Positions 24,641 to 37,030 of a stretch of DNA of 64,000 nucleotides are shown in pieces. This stretch comes from Przewalskia tangutica (taxonomy: Eukaryota; Streptophyta; Magnoliopsida; Solanales; Solanaceae). The DNA lies in contig CM056730.1 in assembly GCA_029844215.1 (NCBI GenBank), positions 56,804,924 through 56,868,923 on the forward strand, in the 5' to 3' direction. Numbering within the stretch: position 1 is the stretch's first letter; each line of letters opens with the position of its first letter. The notes below the pieces were generated by a model, which saw only the letters and a program-made list of their open reading frames with translations, was not told the DNA's origin and ran no database searches. The position numbers and the translations under genes are program-made.

Positions 24641-26555
24641 TTACGACAACGAGTATACGAGGCCATATGGAATTTTCAAGACTTAAGAAATGGGATATTA
24701 GAGTAATTAATTAGGGGAGATGGGACAAAGTTGCAAAAATAATAAGTTAGCCCACATAAATCCTTGTCTTCCATTACATTACAATTTCAAAAGAAAAGAA
24801 AGACTCTCTTCTCCTCCTTCCCTCATTCCAAACAAGAAACCTCTTCCATAGGCAACAAATTGGAGCTTTGATTCTTCTCTAATAGATTAAATCATTCTAC
24901 AGATTATAAAGCCAAGGAAACTCAAAAAAAAAAAAAAATTGACAGAATTTTGGGCAGATTTTTAGTCAACTTTGGAGGGGTATATATCCTAGTATATTAA
25001 GAGTTTTTAGGTGTTTCAAAGGCCTAAGATGAAGTTCGTCGAGTCTAGTTTCCAACTCAATAAATCTCTCGTAGATAGGACATCAGAGTAGAGAATTATG
25101 GATGTTACAAGTTCAGCTGACAGAGCAGTAAGGAATTATTGGCACTGCTGGCCGATTTTAGGCCCAGATTTTCCAGATTTTGGACACGATTTTGGGAGGA
25201 AAATGCATAAAAATGATGGGTTAACATTGTGGGACATGTTGAATTGGAGTTGAAAAAGTGAAAAATTAGGCAAGAAAAATCGATAAAACAGTGGGTAATT
25301 CAAGCGATGTTGAACTTGGGGACTGTTTTGAGCATCAATTAAGGTAAAAATCATTCTACTTATGGTATAATTGTAGTTGAAGATATGAACCCATGTTGAA
25401 GAAGAATTGGAATTAAGAGGTTGCATGTGATTATTTTGGGCAGTTACTGATTTGTGGGACTGTTTTGTGTCCATGGAGTTTGAATGTTGTTGTTGTTAGT
25501 ATTATCACCTATTGCATGTTGAAATTGAAGAAGAAATCTTGATGTTTAAATTTGTAGTTGGTTATATGAAATTATTGAAGGATGAATTGAATTCTAAGAA
25601 GTTAAGAAAAGAGTTATGGTAAAATGTAAAAAGGTATTATGTTGCAATTAAAGAACTCGCACTCTTGTTGTTAATTGTTAGAATTGATGGGCTGTTTTAG
25701 TGCTTAAGATATAAGTTATAAATATATATATATATATATATGATTGAGGTAGTTACATATTCATGTCTTGAAAGAATTAAGGTGTGGAAAAGTGTTATTT
25801 CACATTTTTGAACTCTCTATGTTGCTAGAAGATTGAACTGCTTAAGTGGACTTTGTTAACGTGACTAAAGGATTGGATTAACCTGATAAAAAGGTGTAGT
25901 AATCACCTGGCCTGTTGTAATTGTGATATTGCATAAATATGAAAGAGAAGAAATATGTTATGATGACATAAATAGAATATCTGAGATTATTGTAGTTTTA
26001 TCTTTGAGTTATGACTTGCTGTTGGTATTGCTGGCTTAGTTTGAAAATTATGGATGTACATATAAACAGAGGAAGTGTTGCCCGAATTTGTATAAAATAA
26101 GGGAGTCGTCTTTTAATATGACTCACGTTAGGAATCATAGAGTTGACAGGCATGTTGTTATTATTATAGGTCAAGGTGCTAGTCGAGACGATTATTAGAT
26201 ATTCGAATTGATATAGACGACGAGGTATGTGAGACTATCCTCTCTTCTTTGGCATGATTACTTTAAATTATCTTTTCTTTCTTTTGGCATGACTTTGTGA
26301 AAGACTTTCATTTGACATGACTTTAATAAAAGTACGGCGGACGTACATGATTTCCTACAAAGTTAGTGTTAAAGGATAGTTGTTATAATAAGTGCCTATG
26401 ATTTTCAGTAAAAGAGTTTATTATGATGATACCATCTAAAGTCAAAAGATGATTTCTAATTGCATATGGTTGTTCATGATATCTACTCGTGCCAAGTCTT
26501 ATTACACATTCGCCGAGTCCCTCACATAGAGGGCCGACAACATATTGTATATTTT

Positions 26556-26748
26556 GGGTTCGAGTCCCGACTATTATTATTATATTACTTGAGTTTGAGT
26601 CCCATGACATTACATTATTCTATATACTTACGTGGGTTCGAGTCCCACAATATATATATACTTATTTGGGTTCGAGTCCCATATTATACATATATACTTA
26701 GGCGGGTTCGAGTTCCGTGCTATTATATTCTGGGGGTAGGAGTCCCTG
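26556..26748 (+). repeat. Tandem array of B-box-like motif GGGTTCGAGTCCC
   Basis: Six units start at about 26556, 26591, 26634, 26668, 26704 and 26733. Three carry GGGTTCGAGTCCC exactly and three are variants. They are spaced 29-43 bp apart by AT-rich sequence. The core matches the tRNA T-arm / RNA polymerase III B-box consensus, but no cloverleaf or A box surrounds any unit. Confidence 0.75.
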
Positions 26749-27585
26749 ATTTTGGCGTGACTTGCATATTTTAAAAAGGGTAAGAACTGATTTTCATTAC
26801 TCTCATTTTGATAAGGCACAGTTACACTGTTATATTGATAATTCTATCGAGTCCCTCACTACAGGTCGAGACATGTTATATGCATACATATGGACATGAT
26901 GACTCTATGAGTAAGCATTCAGGATTTCTGATATGATTCTTTATTTCACATGGAACAGTTATGATCTCATTTTCAGTATTTCATGTTTTCCATACTCAGT
27001 ACATTATTTCGTACTGATCTCCTTTCCTCGGGGGGCTGCGTTCATGCCCGCAGACACAGATTCTCAGGTTGGTGACCCTCAGGCATAGGACTCTTACTCA
27101 GCTGATTGGACAGCTCATTTGATCCAGAACTTTGTCATTTTTGGTACAAAACATCTTTTTGATCTCATGTATATATTTAGGGGCATGATGGGGCCCTGTC
27201 CCGTCACATGATGTTATCCTTCTCATAGAGGTCTGTAGACGGTTGTGGATTATACGTATGTAGACTTATGAATCTGTTTTGGTCAGCTATGTTATTGTAC
27301 TATGTGTTGGGATGTTTCCGTGCATACGTGACATTATTTGGTGGCAGTCTTATCGGCTTGCTTATTATATTATGTTGGCTAGTTGTAACTCCTCAGGAGG
27401 CAGGTACAGTCTTGTGTAAATGCAGCCTTGTCGGCTCGCCTATTCTGGCAGATGTTGTAGTTACGGCATTGTGCTGCCGGATTTCACATTTCCTTAGTAT
27501 TAGTTGGATTATGTGTGATATGTTAGTAGAAGGGTGTCATTAGGGCGTTTAGTCGCGGCCCATCGGGTCGGATCGTGACAGAGTA

Positions 27586-27979
27586 TATTTTCATAATTAG
27601 TGGGGTTGTATCTTGGAAAATCCTCTAAGAAAACGTCTATCGCCCGATCCACGACGGAATCAGAGTTTATCTATTTGGACAAAGTAGGAGAAGAAGCATA
27701 GTGGCTTCACGACTTCTTAGAGGATATCCCTTGTTGGGATAAACTCGTACCTTCGGTGATGATTCACTATGACAGCCAACCGGCTTTAGGAAGGCCACGG
27801 AGTAATATGTACAACGGAAAGTCTAGACACATTCGTCGGAGGCATAAGACCGTTAGACAGTTGATCACTACGAGTGTCATTTCCATTGATTACATCAAAT
27901 CAAAGAATAACTTAGTGGTTCCATTAACTAAAGGCCTACCTAAAGATCAAATAGTCTGTCTTTCTAGAGGAATGAGCTT
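27586..27979 (+). pseudogene. Ty1/copia RNase H remnant
   Basis: The translation follows the copia RNase H domain: SGVVSW near the start, an ESEF-like motif at about 27660, DFLEDIPCWDKLVPSV at about 27712, then an open frame at 27756-27980 with HYDSQPALG (catalytic-Asp region), YNGKSRHIRRRH and VPLTKGLP. One stop and a one-base slip lie early on. RT and integrase are absent, because the family B LTR abuts its left side. A solo LTR interrupts it at agctt (27975-27979), and the copia tail resumes at 30964. Confidence 0.82.
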
Positions 27980-28620
27980 TGTCACGACCCGATTCCGGGC
28001 TCGTGACTGGTGCCTTACCCCGGGCACCCTAGTGATACAACATCAGAGTAACCAGCGGAATATAAAACAAGACATGAAACAATATGAACTGGGAAACAAT
28101 TTATCTGAGAAAAGTTGTCTTTCGGCATATATATATATATATGTTTGAACAGTTACATCCCTTTTACAAACCTGCCCACAACAGTACTACAGACCTCTAA
28201 GAATGTTATAACAACTATGACGGGACAGGGCCCCGCCATACCCCTGAATGTACAAGAACCTACAACTCAGGGAAACATACCAAAAGATAAGCCTCCGGAG
28301 AAACGGAGCTTCCCAATCTGTTGAATGTGATCCTATGGCGAGGATCAACAACCGGTGTACCTCTACTGCGGCATGAACGCGATCCCGAAGGAGGTCGATC
28401 TAACAGTACCAGTATGTGAAACTGAAAATCAGAAACGAAATCATAACAGTCTAAAATAAAACAGGAGACATGTATGATAACAAAACTACAGTTCACAACA
28501 TAAAAGCAGTCATGTCAAGTCAGGGACTCACGCCCTCAAAGTCATCCCTCATGCCCGTGGAACTCCTTCCTCACTGCCGACAGTCTAGGTATAAAATCGT
28601 ATGATACGTATAACGTGTCT

Positions 28621-28936
28621 CGGCCCATCTCATGGACTTGGTGTCGGATCGTGTGGAATACATTCCCGGTTCATCCCATGAACTCGGTATCGTGTGAAAT
28701 ACATTCCCGGTTCATCCCATGAATGCGGTGTCGTGTGAAATACATTCCCGGTTCATCCCATGAACGCGGTGTCGAGTGAAATACATTCCCGGTTCATCCC
28801 ATGAACGCGGTGTCGAGTGAAATACATTCCAGGTTCATCCCATGAACGCGGTGTCGAGTGAAATACATTCTCGGTTCATCCCATGAACTCGGTGTCGAGT
28901 GAAATACATTCCCGGTCCATCACATGGACGCGGTAT
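28621..28936. repeat. 41-bp minisatellite, about 8 units, in solo LTR VIII
   Basis: The unit is 41 bp with core cggttcatcccatgaa and gtgaaatacatt. Inner copies are nearly identical and outer copies degenerate. No unique spacers, so it is not a CRISPR array. Confidence 0.88.
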
Positions 28937-30556
28937 AGAATCGACCATAACATTTAAACGCTCTTTTAAGACAGATTAAGATAATACCATGCTTTCCTTT
29001 TAAATCAACTAAGGCAATATTATGCCCTCCTTTTTAAACCAAAACACTTTCCTTTTTAAAGTCAAGTAACAACATTCTTTTCCAAAAGTTCAAGTTGCCT
29101 AATTTCAAATACTCAAGTCTTTTAGTTTCAAAAGATTTCATAGTTCATAGTCTTAATCAAATAACGTAATCTTTTTTAAAACAATTGAATAACGTATGCC
29201 TTATGTGTGAGTAAGTTATTCTTGTTTATAACAATCTTATTAAAGCAACCATGATCTAGGAAATGTAATACAATTTTGTCTTTTCTTATCTTCTATGCAG
29301 ATGGAGGTTTCTACTGGTTTTAATATAAATTAATTATTTGTCAATACATTTTCCTTTATTAACGCTGCAGTGGTTCGTTCGATACTTATTCTTATTTCTG
29401 AAATCAGTAAAACATTATTCTTTAAAAACCAAGTACTCATTACTCACGAATGAGGTTTCACACTTTTTAACAAAATTCATATCAAGTCAATTAAGTCAAG
29501 TCTCTTATCTTTTAAGATCAAGTCTCTTAACTTCTAAAATCAGTAAACCCTTTTTTTACCTACATAAAGTCGTTATAACTAACTTCCCATAAAGCTATTA
29601 TAACACTTTATGTTTTAAACCAACCAAACTCATTTAGCACATGTACGTCTACCGTACTACATAGTTTACAAAACATCATGCTAGAAAGGATAGGAAGAGG
29701 TTCACATACCTCGCGACGATTATCGACAATTAGCAAAATGCTCCAAGTACTACAACCTTGCTAGCCTTTTCCACCCTCCAAGTAGAATACGCTACTCGTA
29801 GTACTTCCACCTACACTGGCCATAAAACGTCTATCAACTCATAGATCCCTTCGTAGAATATTCTTAAATACACGGTTCCATATTCTACAGAAAATTAGGC
29901 AGCACCTCCCCCACGTAACCACACAAATCTCCTCCTCTACTCAGGCCCGCTACCAGGCCAACAACTCCCAGGGAATTACACGTCTAACCGGACGTGTTCA
30001 ATTCTACATTCACAGATATACTACACAAGTCTGCTGTAAATACAGTCCAATGTAAATACAGTTCAATCCTTTTCAATATTCATTCTTCATATATCATACT
30101 CAATTATACATTACTACAACATGTAATATCCAATTACAATAGGGGGATAAAGATCATTACCTCGATAAGCCCAAAATTTATCCAAGATTATATGTCGATC
30201 TTGAGCAACGTTTAGCTCCTAATCTGTACGCTCCAACCCGCTCCAAGCAACCCTTAGAAGTTTCTAATAACTTCTCTTAAACACTTTAACTCCAAAAAGT
30301 GAAGAACACTTAGGCTCTAAGTGTGGCTAGTTTCGGCCAAGGGGTAATTTAGGGGCTAGGGGTGTGAAATCTTTTCCAAAACTTGGTTAATAATCTTCCT
30401 AATACTCTAAGGAAGAACACTTAAAACTCTAAGGATTTTTGGACAACTTTGGCTAAGGGGGAGGGCTAAAAAACGAGAACCATAAGGAGAGGGGAGAGAG
30501 TATTAAAACTTGGAAATCTCTAAGTGTGGATGAAAATAAGTCTTGCATTCATGGGG

Positions 30557-30564
30557 TATTTATA
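30557..30564 (-). promoter_or_regulatory. TATA box of solo LTR VIII
   Basis: TATAAATA on the minus strand, about 0.4 kb from the LTR start at 30958. Confidence 0.55.
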
Positions 30565-30963
30565 GGACATTCAAGGGCTAGGATTAAAGCAAGTGGATGG
30601 TGGGGATTTGGACAAGTGTGTGTGGGTCCCACCTTATCCATCTACCACACAAATATCACAAAATATCCTACCTAACCTTGACCAATGTTTTAGGCCAAAA
30701 AAATGAAAAAAACGTGCACTCCAAACGTCCACCAACCGCCCTCTTGAGGGTGACACTTGTCGCCCTCTCGTTGGTCCAAAATTTTTTATCTCTCGGAAAA
30801 ATCTGCAAAAATTTTGAAAGTAGTAACCGTAATTTTTCCTTCGCAAGGTTCCGAATATTTTCCGTTGGAAGTTCACTATTTCGCCCTTTGCCTAATTAAG
30901 GCTTAAACTTTTGTATGTACGTCCTCACGTACATACTCTGAAAATACGGGGTATAACAAGCTT

Positions 30964-31320
30964 AAAATCCAAACAATAAGAATCTTTATAGTGGTAACTC
31001 AACCTTACTGATTGGAGATCCCAGAAATTTGGTTCAATGAGAAAACTAAACTATATAGGTTCAGTTTAGCACTTCACTTGAAGTAAGAGCACTTCAGATT
31101 ATCATTCTTTAAAGACAGAGAATCATCTCTCAACTCATCCAATTCTGTTTTATTTAACCTTTCGGATACACCAATGTTACCTACAACATTTTGAACATAC
31201 TCTTACAAAAAATATAACCAACACTTTTAATTTTTTTCCAAATTTAAAAAGAAACACGTTCAAACGTGTATATACCACGTTTATCTATTTCTATTTTCGA
31301 ACATGGGAAGCAGATGATGA
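30964..31320 (+). pseudogene. Copia element 3' tail
   Basis: It continues 27586-27979 after the solo LTR. The first about 100 bp (taactcaacc...tgattggagatccc) is like the end of copia pol after RNase H. The rest is AT-rich with no clear LTR boundary. It is cut on the right by the LINE target site at 31321. Confidence 0.5.
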
Positions 31321-31546
31321 GTGTTACCCCGTGAAACTTTTTTTTTTCCAGGTAAATGCAAATATTATTACTAAAAAGAAAAAGCTGGGAGTTACAATCA
31401 GTCGTTGAGGGTTCTCAATCCTCAACGTAAGCATAAACAAGAAATGAAAGAGAGGAGGGATGGGGCGTTCACTCATAGGTGACGTCACAATAGGGGGTTA
31501 AATCTTAAACCTCAATCTTGGAAGGTTGAAATACTCTTTTTACTTC

Positions 31547-31902
31547 TCAAGCTTGCTGCTTGGCTTTGTTCTTAATGAAATTCTTCCTTGAAGTTACCTC
31601 TTGCCATCCATCATTATCCGCACAAAGTGGTGCTTGCATGTGCACACTCGGCGAATTCTCAACACCCAAAGCACTTCTAAAGGACCCTGGGTCAAAAGGA
31701 GTTTTAGACCCCCCTCGAGCTGCCTCGGCAAAGGTCCTGACTTGATTAAAATCTCTATTTCCAACCTTTGTTGTAGTGGGAACATCTTGTGCATCCCCCA
31801 AACGGTGTTCATCAAGTTGTTTCTCACCCGAAGCTCGATCAAGATTCAAAGCTGTAACGACCCTTCCCGGTATAGAGGGCAAAGTCGTATTTTCGCCATA
31901 CT
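31547..31902 (-). CDS. LINE ORF1, C-terminal exon-like piece (split by element VII)
   Basis: C-terminal about 118 residues of the ORF1 begun at 43020. The frame joins exactly: the codon interrupted at 40734 is completed by bases 31902-31901 once element VII and one target-site copy are removed. It ends with a TGA at 31549-31547. It contains a motif like DGWQEVTSRK, typical of the tail of plant LINE ORF1 proteins after the zinc knuckle. No stop falls between the junction and the end, so the ORF was open when the gypsy element inserted. Now disrupted. Confidence 0.78.
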
Positions 31903-32922
31903 GAGGTTGTCACGACCCGTTCCCGGGCCCGCGACTGGTGCCTTACCCCGGGCACCCTAGTGATACAACATCAGAGAAAATCAGCGGAAATAAAATCAAA
32001 GACATGAACAATAAAGAGTAACATAAGAACAGGCTAACCAAAACGGTTACCTTTCTGTATATATAAACTAAAAACTTGAACAGTTACATCCTTTACGAAC
32101 CCTGCCCACAACAGTACTACAGACCTCTAAGAATGTAACCACAACTATGACGGGACAGGGCCCCGCCATACCCCTGAATGTACAAGTACCTACAATGACA
32201 AGGGACTATACCAAAGACAAATCCTCCGGAGAAATGGAGCTTTCCAAGAACTGAACAGTGATCCTAAGAGTGCGGATCAGCAAGCTACGTACCTCAACAT
32301 GCGGCATGAGCGCAGCCCCACGAAGGTCGCATACAACAGTCCGAGTATGTGGCTGAAAATCACGTAAGTGAAATCATAATAGTCTATATAAAACAGAGAC
32401 ATATATGATAACCAATATACAATATGCAATATGCGATCGTATGTCAAGTCGTGGACTCACGCCTCAGTCATCACTCAAATATAACCATAACATTTTAAAA
32501 ACCAATTCACAATTATGTACGAAACAACCAAGTTAACCGCACATAGTGCCACATCATAAACAAGAGCAATAATAAATATAATGTAACTGGTCTTTTCTAG
32601 GCCGCGAATGATTGAAGCAAGGCCAATCGCCCATAGTATCATTATGCGTGCCTAATCCTGGACTCCCGTAGTCCGCATAGGCTACCTCTGGCCCGCATGA
32701 GGTATTCCTCGCATCGAGGGTAGCTAATCCTCGGCATTGTCCTGGACTCCCGTAGTCTGCATGGCCACATAGACCGCATGAGGTGTTCCTCGCACACTAT
32801 CCTGGAACTCCCGTAGCTCCGCATAGGTCCCCGGGACCCGCATGAGGTATCCCTCGCATCGGGGGGCAGCTTAACCCCCGGTATTATCATGTCAAGAGGT
32901 GAGTGGTATAATATTATCACAA

Positions 32923-33140
32923 TGGCTTATCGTTAAACAACATAAGCACAACCAGGAATAACCTCCTTACACAAACATCACAATAATCGTACACCACGGC
33001 TTATCGTTAAACAACATAAGCATAACAAGAATAACCTCTTTACACAAACATCACAAGAATCGAACACAACGGCTTATCGTTAAACAACATAAGCATAACA
33101 AGAATAACCTCCTTACACAATCGTCACAAGATACTATCAC
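32923..33140. repeat. Tandem repeat, 3 units of 73-75 bp, element VII LTR
   Basis: Units start at 32923, 32998 and 33071 with ggcttatcgttaaacaac and end in caaacatcacaa-like sequence. The truncated 5' LTR begins inside this array (37901). Confidence 0.85.
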
Positions 33141-34293
33141 ACGTAGTATCACAACATGTTCACTTTATCAAGCCAACAAGAAAGTATTACAAGGATATCA
33201 CAAAACATAAGCAAATTACTCACACAAGGTACCTTTACTTCATGTCAACAAGTCCGGGTTTTAACCTCAAGGTATTACATGCTTTAATCTCTTTAAAAAG
33301 ATCCATTTCTTTCACAAACAGTCACACGATACCCGTAGCATCAAAATCGAGTAATTATCTTGTTAAGTAAACCCAAACAATTTCCATACGTCTTTTTAAA
33401 CCATCTTAAGACAAAAACATGCCTTTCCTTTGAACCAACATACTTCAAATTCTCAAGTCTCTGTTCTTTTAGAAAACAAGTTCCTTACTTTGGAATTTAA
33501 GAAAAAAATCAATACTTGTTATTAATGACTTTAGTAAGGCAACCGTGATCTAGGAAATGTAATACAATTGTCTTATCTTAGCTTCTATGCAGATGGAGGG
33601 TTTCTACTTGTTTTAATATAATTAATTATTTGTCAATATATTTTCCTTTATTAACGCTGCAGTGGGATGTTCGATATTTATTCTCATTTCCGCAATCGAT
33701 ATAACATTATCATTCGAAACCAAGTACTCATTACTCACGAATGAGGTTTCACAACTTTCCACACAATTCAAGTTCTTCACATTTTAAATCAAGTCAAATA
33801 TGAGTCAAGTCTCTTATCTCTCTTTTTTAAAAATCAACAAACCATTCCTTTACTTACATAAAGTTGTTATAATTAACTTCCCATAAAGTCATTATAACAC
33901 TTTATGTTTTAAATAAACCAAATTCATTTTACACACGTACGTCTACCGTACTATATATATATTTCACAAATATCATGCTAGAAGAGATAGGAAGAGGTTC
34001 ACATACCTCGCGACGATTATCGACTATTAGCAAAACGCTCCCAAGTACTATAACCTTGCTAGCCTTTTCCACCCTTCAAGTAGAATACGCTACTCGTTGT
34101 ACTTCCACCTATAATGGCCACGAAACGTCCATTAACCTCTAGATCTCTTCGTAGGATATTTCTAAGAACAAGTTCCACATCCTACGGAAAATTCGACAGC
34201 ACCTCCCCCGTTTCTACTCAATTTCCCACCTTTTCCAAGGCACGATAACCGTGATTAACCTACTATAATTAAGGTGCAATAATACTGAAATCT

Positions 34294-34630
34294 AAAGAAG
34301 AGGATAACACACCCAAACGGAACGCGATTAATAATCTCTCCTTCATAAAAATAATGACTAAAGAAGGGGATAACACGCCCAAACGGAACGCGATTAACAA
34401 TCTCTCCTTCATAATAATAATAAGTAAAGAAGGGGATAACACGCCCAAACGGTAACGCGGTTTACTATCTCCCTTCATAATAACAATAAGTAAAAGAAGG
34501 GGATAACACGCCCAAACGGTAACGCGGTTTACTATCTCCCTTCATAATAACAATAAGTAAAGAAGGGGATAACACGCCCAAACGGTAACGCGGTTTACTA
34601 TCTCCCTTCATAATAACAATAAGTAAAGAA
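34294..34630. repeat. 66-bp minisatellite, 5 units, element VII 3' LTR
   Basis: The unit of about 66 bp contains ggggataacacgcccaaacg and ctcccttcataata. The inner three copies are nearly identical. The same array is in the 5' LTR at 39208-39537. The open frame across it on the minus strand is periodic because 66 is a multiple of three; I do not regard it as a gene. Confidence 0.9.
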
Positions 34631-35821
34631 GTCCAAAGTAAAAAGTCCAAAGTAGATACGGTCCTTAAGTTGGGGTCCTTGGCCAACTTTTACAATAATA
34701 CTTATCCAATTACTTCATTAGCCCTTCAACTTATATTTCAATCTTTATATAAGTTATAGTTTCTTTGTTGTTAACTTCTTAGCAAGATCCAAATCTTTCT
34801 TTATATCTTATAGTCCATAATATACCTCTAATATATGTATAATATCCATATATACATAATAAATCAAATTCACAAAGAGGTTAAGGTTCATTACCTCAAG
34901 ATAGCCCAAAAACGTGACTGTCCAGATTTTTAGCTATTGCTTCGTCAGCTGAACTTGCAACGTCGATAACTCTCTATTGCAGTATCCTATCAATGAGTGG
35001 TTTGTTGCATTGGAAACTATACTCTACGAACTTCATTTTAGGCTTTTGAAACACCCAAAAACACCTTATATGCTAGGAGATATTCCCTTTCAAACTTGAC
35101 TAAAAAAATCTGCCCAAAACAGTTTCGAAAATCTGCCTACTCTCGGCCAAGGGAAGGTTTTTGAGGCTAGGGGTGTGAAATCTTGTCTAACTCTTGGTTA
35201 ATAATCTTCCTAACACATTAAGGAAGAACACTTATAAGTTTAGGAATTTTTCGACAACATTTGGTTAGGGGAGGGGCTGGTTCGACGAGAGCAACATAGA
35301 AGGAGGGAGAGGAAATGTTTTTTCAAGTCTTGTAATATGTTAAGTGTGGCTGATTTTCATCCACTAAGGGGGTTTATATAGAACAACCAAGGGTTGAGAT
35401 TAACACATGTGTAAGGTAGAGATCATATGTGAAGGTTCCTTCCCACACTTGTCTTACTAAAGCCATGCAAGACCATGCAAGACTTGACCATGCAAGACTT
35501 GCCCACTACTTGCTAAAAATCGTCCAAGCCATGCCTTCCATGCAAGACTTTTGGCCACTTGTCTTGCCTACTTGTCCACTCAATTTCGTCCCACATGGCC
35601 CAATCTAGGGGTGACACTTGTCGCCCTCCTATTGGTCCAAAATATTTTATCTCTCGGAACAATTCCATAATCGTAAAAATATTATTGAAAACGTAAAATT
35701 CCCTTCACAAGGTTCGGAAAAATTTCCGTCGGAAAACAATTCTATCAATTTTACCCTAATTAGGGCGTATACATTGTACGTACGTCCTCACATACATACT
35801 CCGGAACTACGGGGCATAACA

Positions 35822-35856
35822 TTCTCCCCCCCTTAGAAACATTCGTCCCGAATGTT
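35822..35856 (-). promoter_or_regulatory. Polypurine tract and hairpin, element VII
   Basis: A purine run on the minus strand abuts the LTR. The perfect inverted repeat AACATTCG-TCC-CGAATGTT is at 35838-35856. Confidence 0.72.
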
Positions 35857-36189
35857 CCTTCTAAGTCTCAAAACATACCTGTGCCGGTATAGTCTTCCCT
35901 CTATACTAACGAAACCAATTATGCCACTCATGGCCACAATACAACGTACGCGCAAAAACTCATATCCGAGCCGACGAAGAATCATCTCTAAAGCGTATAC
36001 AACACTATTAGCTCCACCCATGGTCCAAAGGATACTTTCTTCACATCCTTACTTATAAAAAGAATACTTCCATCTGCTTAACACATCTTCGCCTCTTTTC
36101 TTACTCATCGTACTCTCCTCGTACACTCGAACTGTTCCTAATATACGTATCACATTTCTGTCATTGCTTCAGTTTTTAACATCTCGGGG
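35857..36189 (-). other. Element VII tail between integrase remnant and hairpin
   Basis: Homologous to 57443-57780 in element VI and, apart from their extra 105 bp, to elements I and II. No domain recognised. Confidence 0.5.
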
Positions 36190-37030
36190 TTACTATCCTC
36201 AACTTGGTCGTCATTAATTGGGAATACTCTGGATGAATTTCCGATACTCTTCCGAATTATAGCAACATGAAAGACCGGACGTACTGCCTCCTAAGTCGGA
36301 CGGCAGTGCTAACTTATAGGCAACCTGGCCTATTCTACAAACGATCTGAAAAGGCCCAAAGTACCTCGGGCTAAGTTTCCCCTGCTTTCCAAATCTCGTC
36401 ACACCCTTCCGGGGTGGTACCTTCAAGAAGACCCACCGTCAACCTGAACTCCAAGTGTCGACGCCGATTATCCGCAAGACTTCTGTTGACTCTGAGCTGC
36501 TAATAACCTCCTCTGGATAAGCTTCGCCTTATCCTCATTCTGCTGAATCAAGTATGGACCAACTATCTGAACCTTGCCAACATCGAACCAATCGACCGAC
36601 AACCTATACTTCCGCCCATACAAGGCTTCACAAGGCGCCATTCGAACACTGAAATGGTAGCTATTATAATACCTACTCAACACGAGGCAAATAATCCTCA
36701 CCACTCCCTTGAAATCAAAACACCGGCCCGTAACCTATCCTAAAATATCCGTACAACGCTATTTGTTTGTCCGTCGGCCCGAGGTGAATGCAATCGAGAC
36801 TCACTTTGAGTTCCTATCCCCTTTGGTAAAACCTCCAAAAAAAAAAAGAAATCAGTGGCGGGCTCCACCGTCATTATAAAATAAAAGTAGGAACCGTGCG
36901 GCCTTACAACCTTCCCGATATAAAACATCTTGCATAACCTCTGCCGAGTATGATCCGATCGAAAGACAAGATGGGCTGACCCCATCGGCCCGACTACTGG
37001 TCGAACGCATCCACGAACTCGTACGATGGT
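36190..37030 (-). pseudogene. Integrase core/C-terminal remnant, element VII
   Basis: The best-preserved integrase piece of the non-autonomous group. From the minus-strand 5' side: a segment at 36740-36990 matching the region with RLHG and the SDRG-like catalytic area (degraded), then ADGQTN at about 36770, SVRMAPCEALYGRKYR at about 36630, QIVGPYLI at about 36560, and the C-terminal motif RFGKQGKLSPRYFGPF near 36380, followed by VAYKLALPSDL. These are hallmarks of the Ty3/gypsy chromovirus-type integrase end. Frames are broken between segments, and the N-terminal zinc-binding part and first catalytic Asp are missing. Confidence 0.75.

Larger units (their letters stand above)
24426..27580 (+). 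mobile_element. LTR of a second gypsy family (family B)
   Basis: It starts TGTTACACCTCG and ends GGATCGTGACA, related to but distinct from family A. A polypurine tract directly precedes it, so it is a 3' LTR whose element body is deleted. No target-site duplication is seen (aagga on the left, gagta on the right), as expected for a truncated copy. It is 3,155 bp long, with a TATA-like box at 24633-24640, an A-run near 24927, a TA microsatellite at about 25720-25741 and a tandem array at 26556-26748. No coding capacity. Confidence 0.78.
27980..30958 (-). mobile_element. Solo LTR VIII, gypsy family A, in a copia RNase H
   Basis: Minus-strand solo LTR of 2,979 bp with family A termini and a perfect target-site duplication agctt (27975-27979, 30959-30963). 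A TATA box (reverse) is at 30557-30564. It has its own 41-bp minisatellite (28621-28936) and the conserved block at 29240-29400. It is diverged from elements I and II, so it is a separate subfamily. Confidence 0.93.
31908..35821 (-). repeat. Element VII 3' LTR
   Basis: 3.9 kb, the longest LTR in the window. It has three separate tandem-repeat patches (32640-32885, 32923-33140, 34294-34630). A TATA box variant TATATAAA (reverse) is at 35373-35380. Confidence 0.9.

Noticed and set aside
26556..26748. Cluster of tRNA genes
   Set aside because: Only the T-arm-like motif is present; there is no A box, anticodon stem or acceptor pairing around any unit.
28621..28936. CRISPR-like regular repeats
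   Set aside because: 41-bp units are directly tandem with no unique spacers, inside a plant LTR; this is a minisatellite.
34269..34686. Periodic open frame with repeating LGVLSPS-like residues
   Set aside because: It results from a 66-bp minisatellite in a non-coding LTR; the frame follows the period and has no start or domain context.
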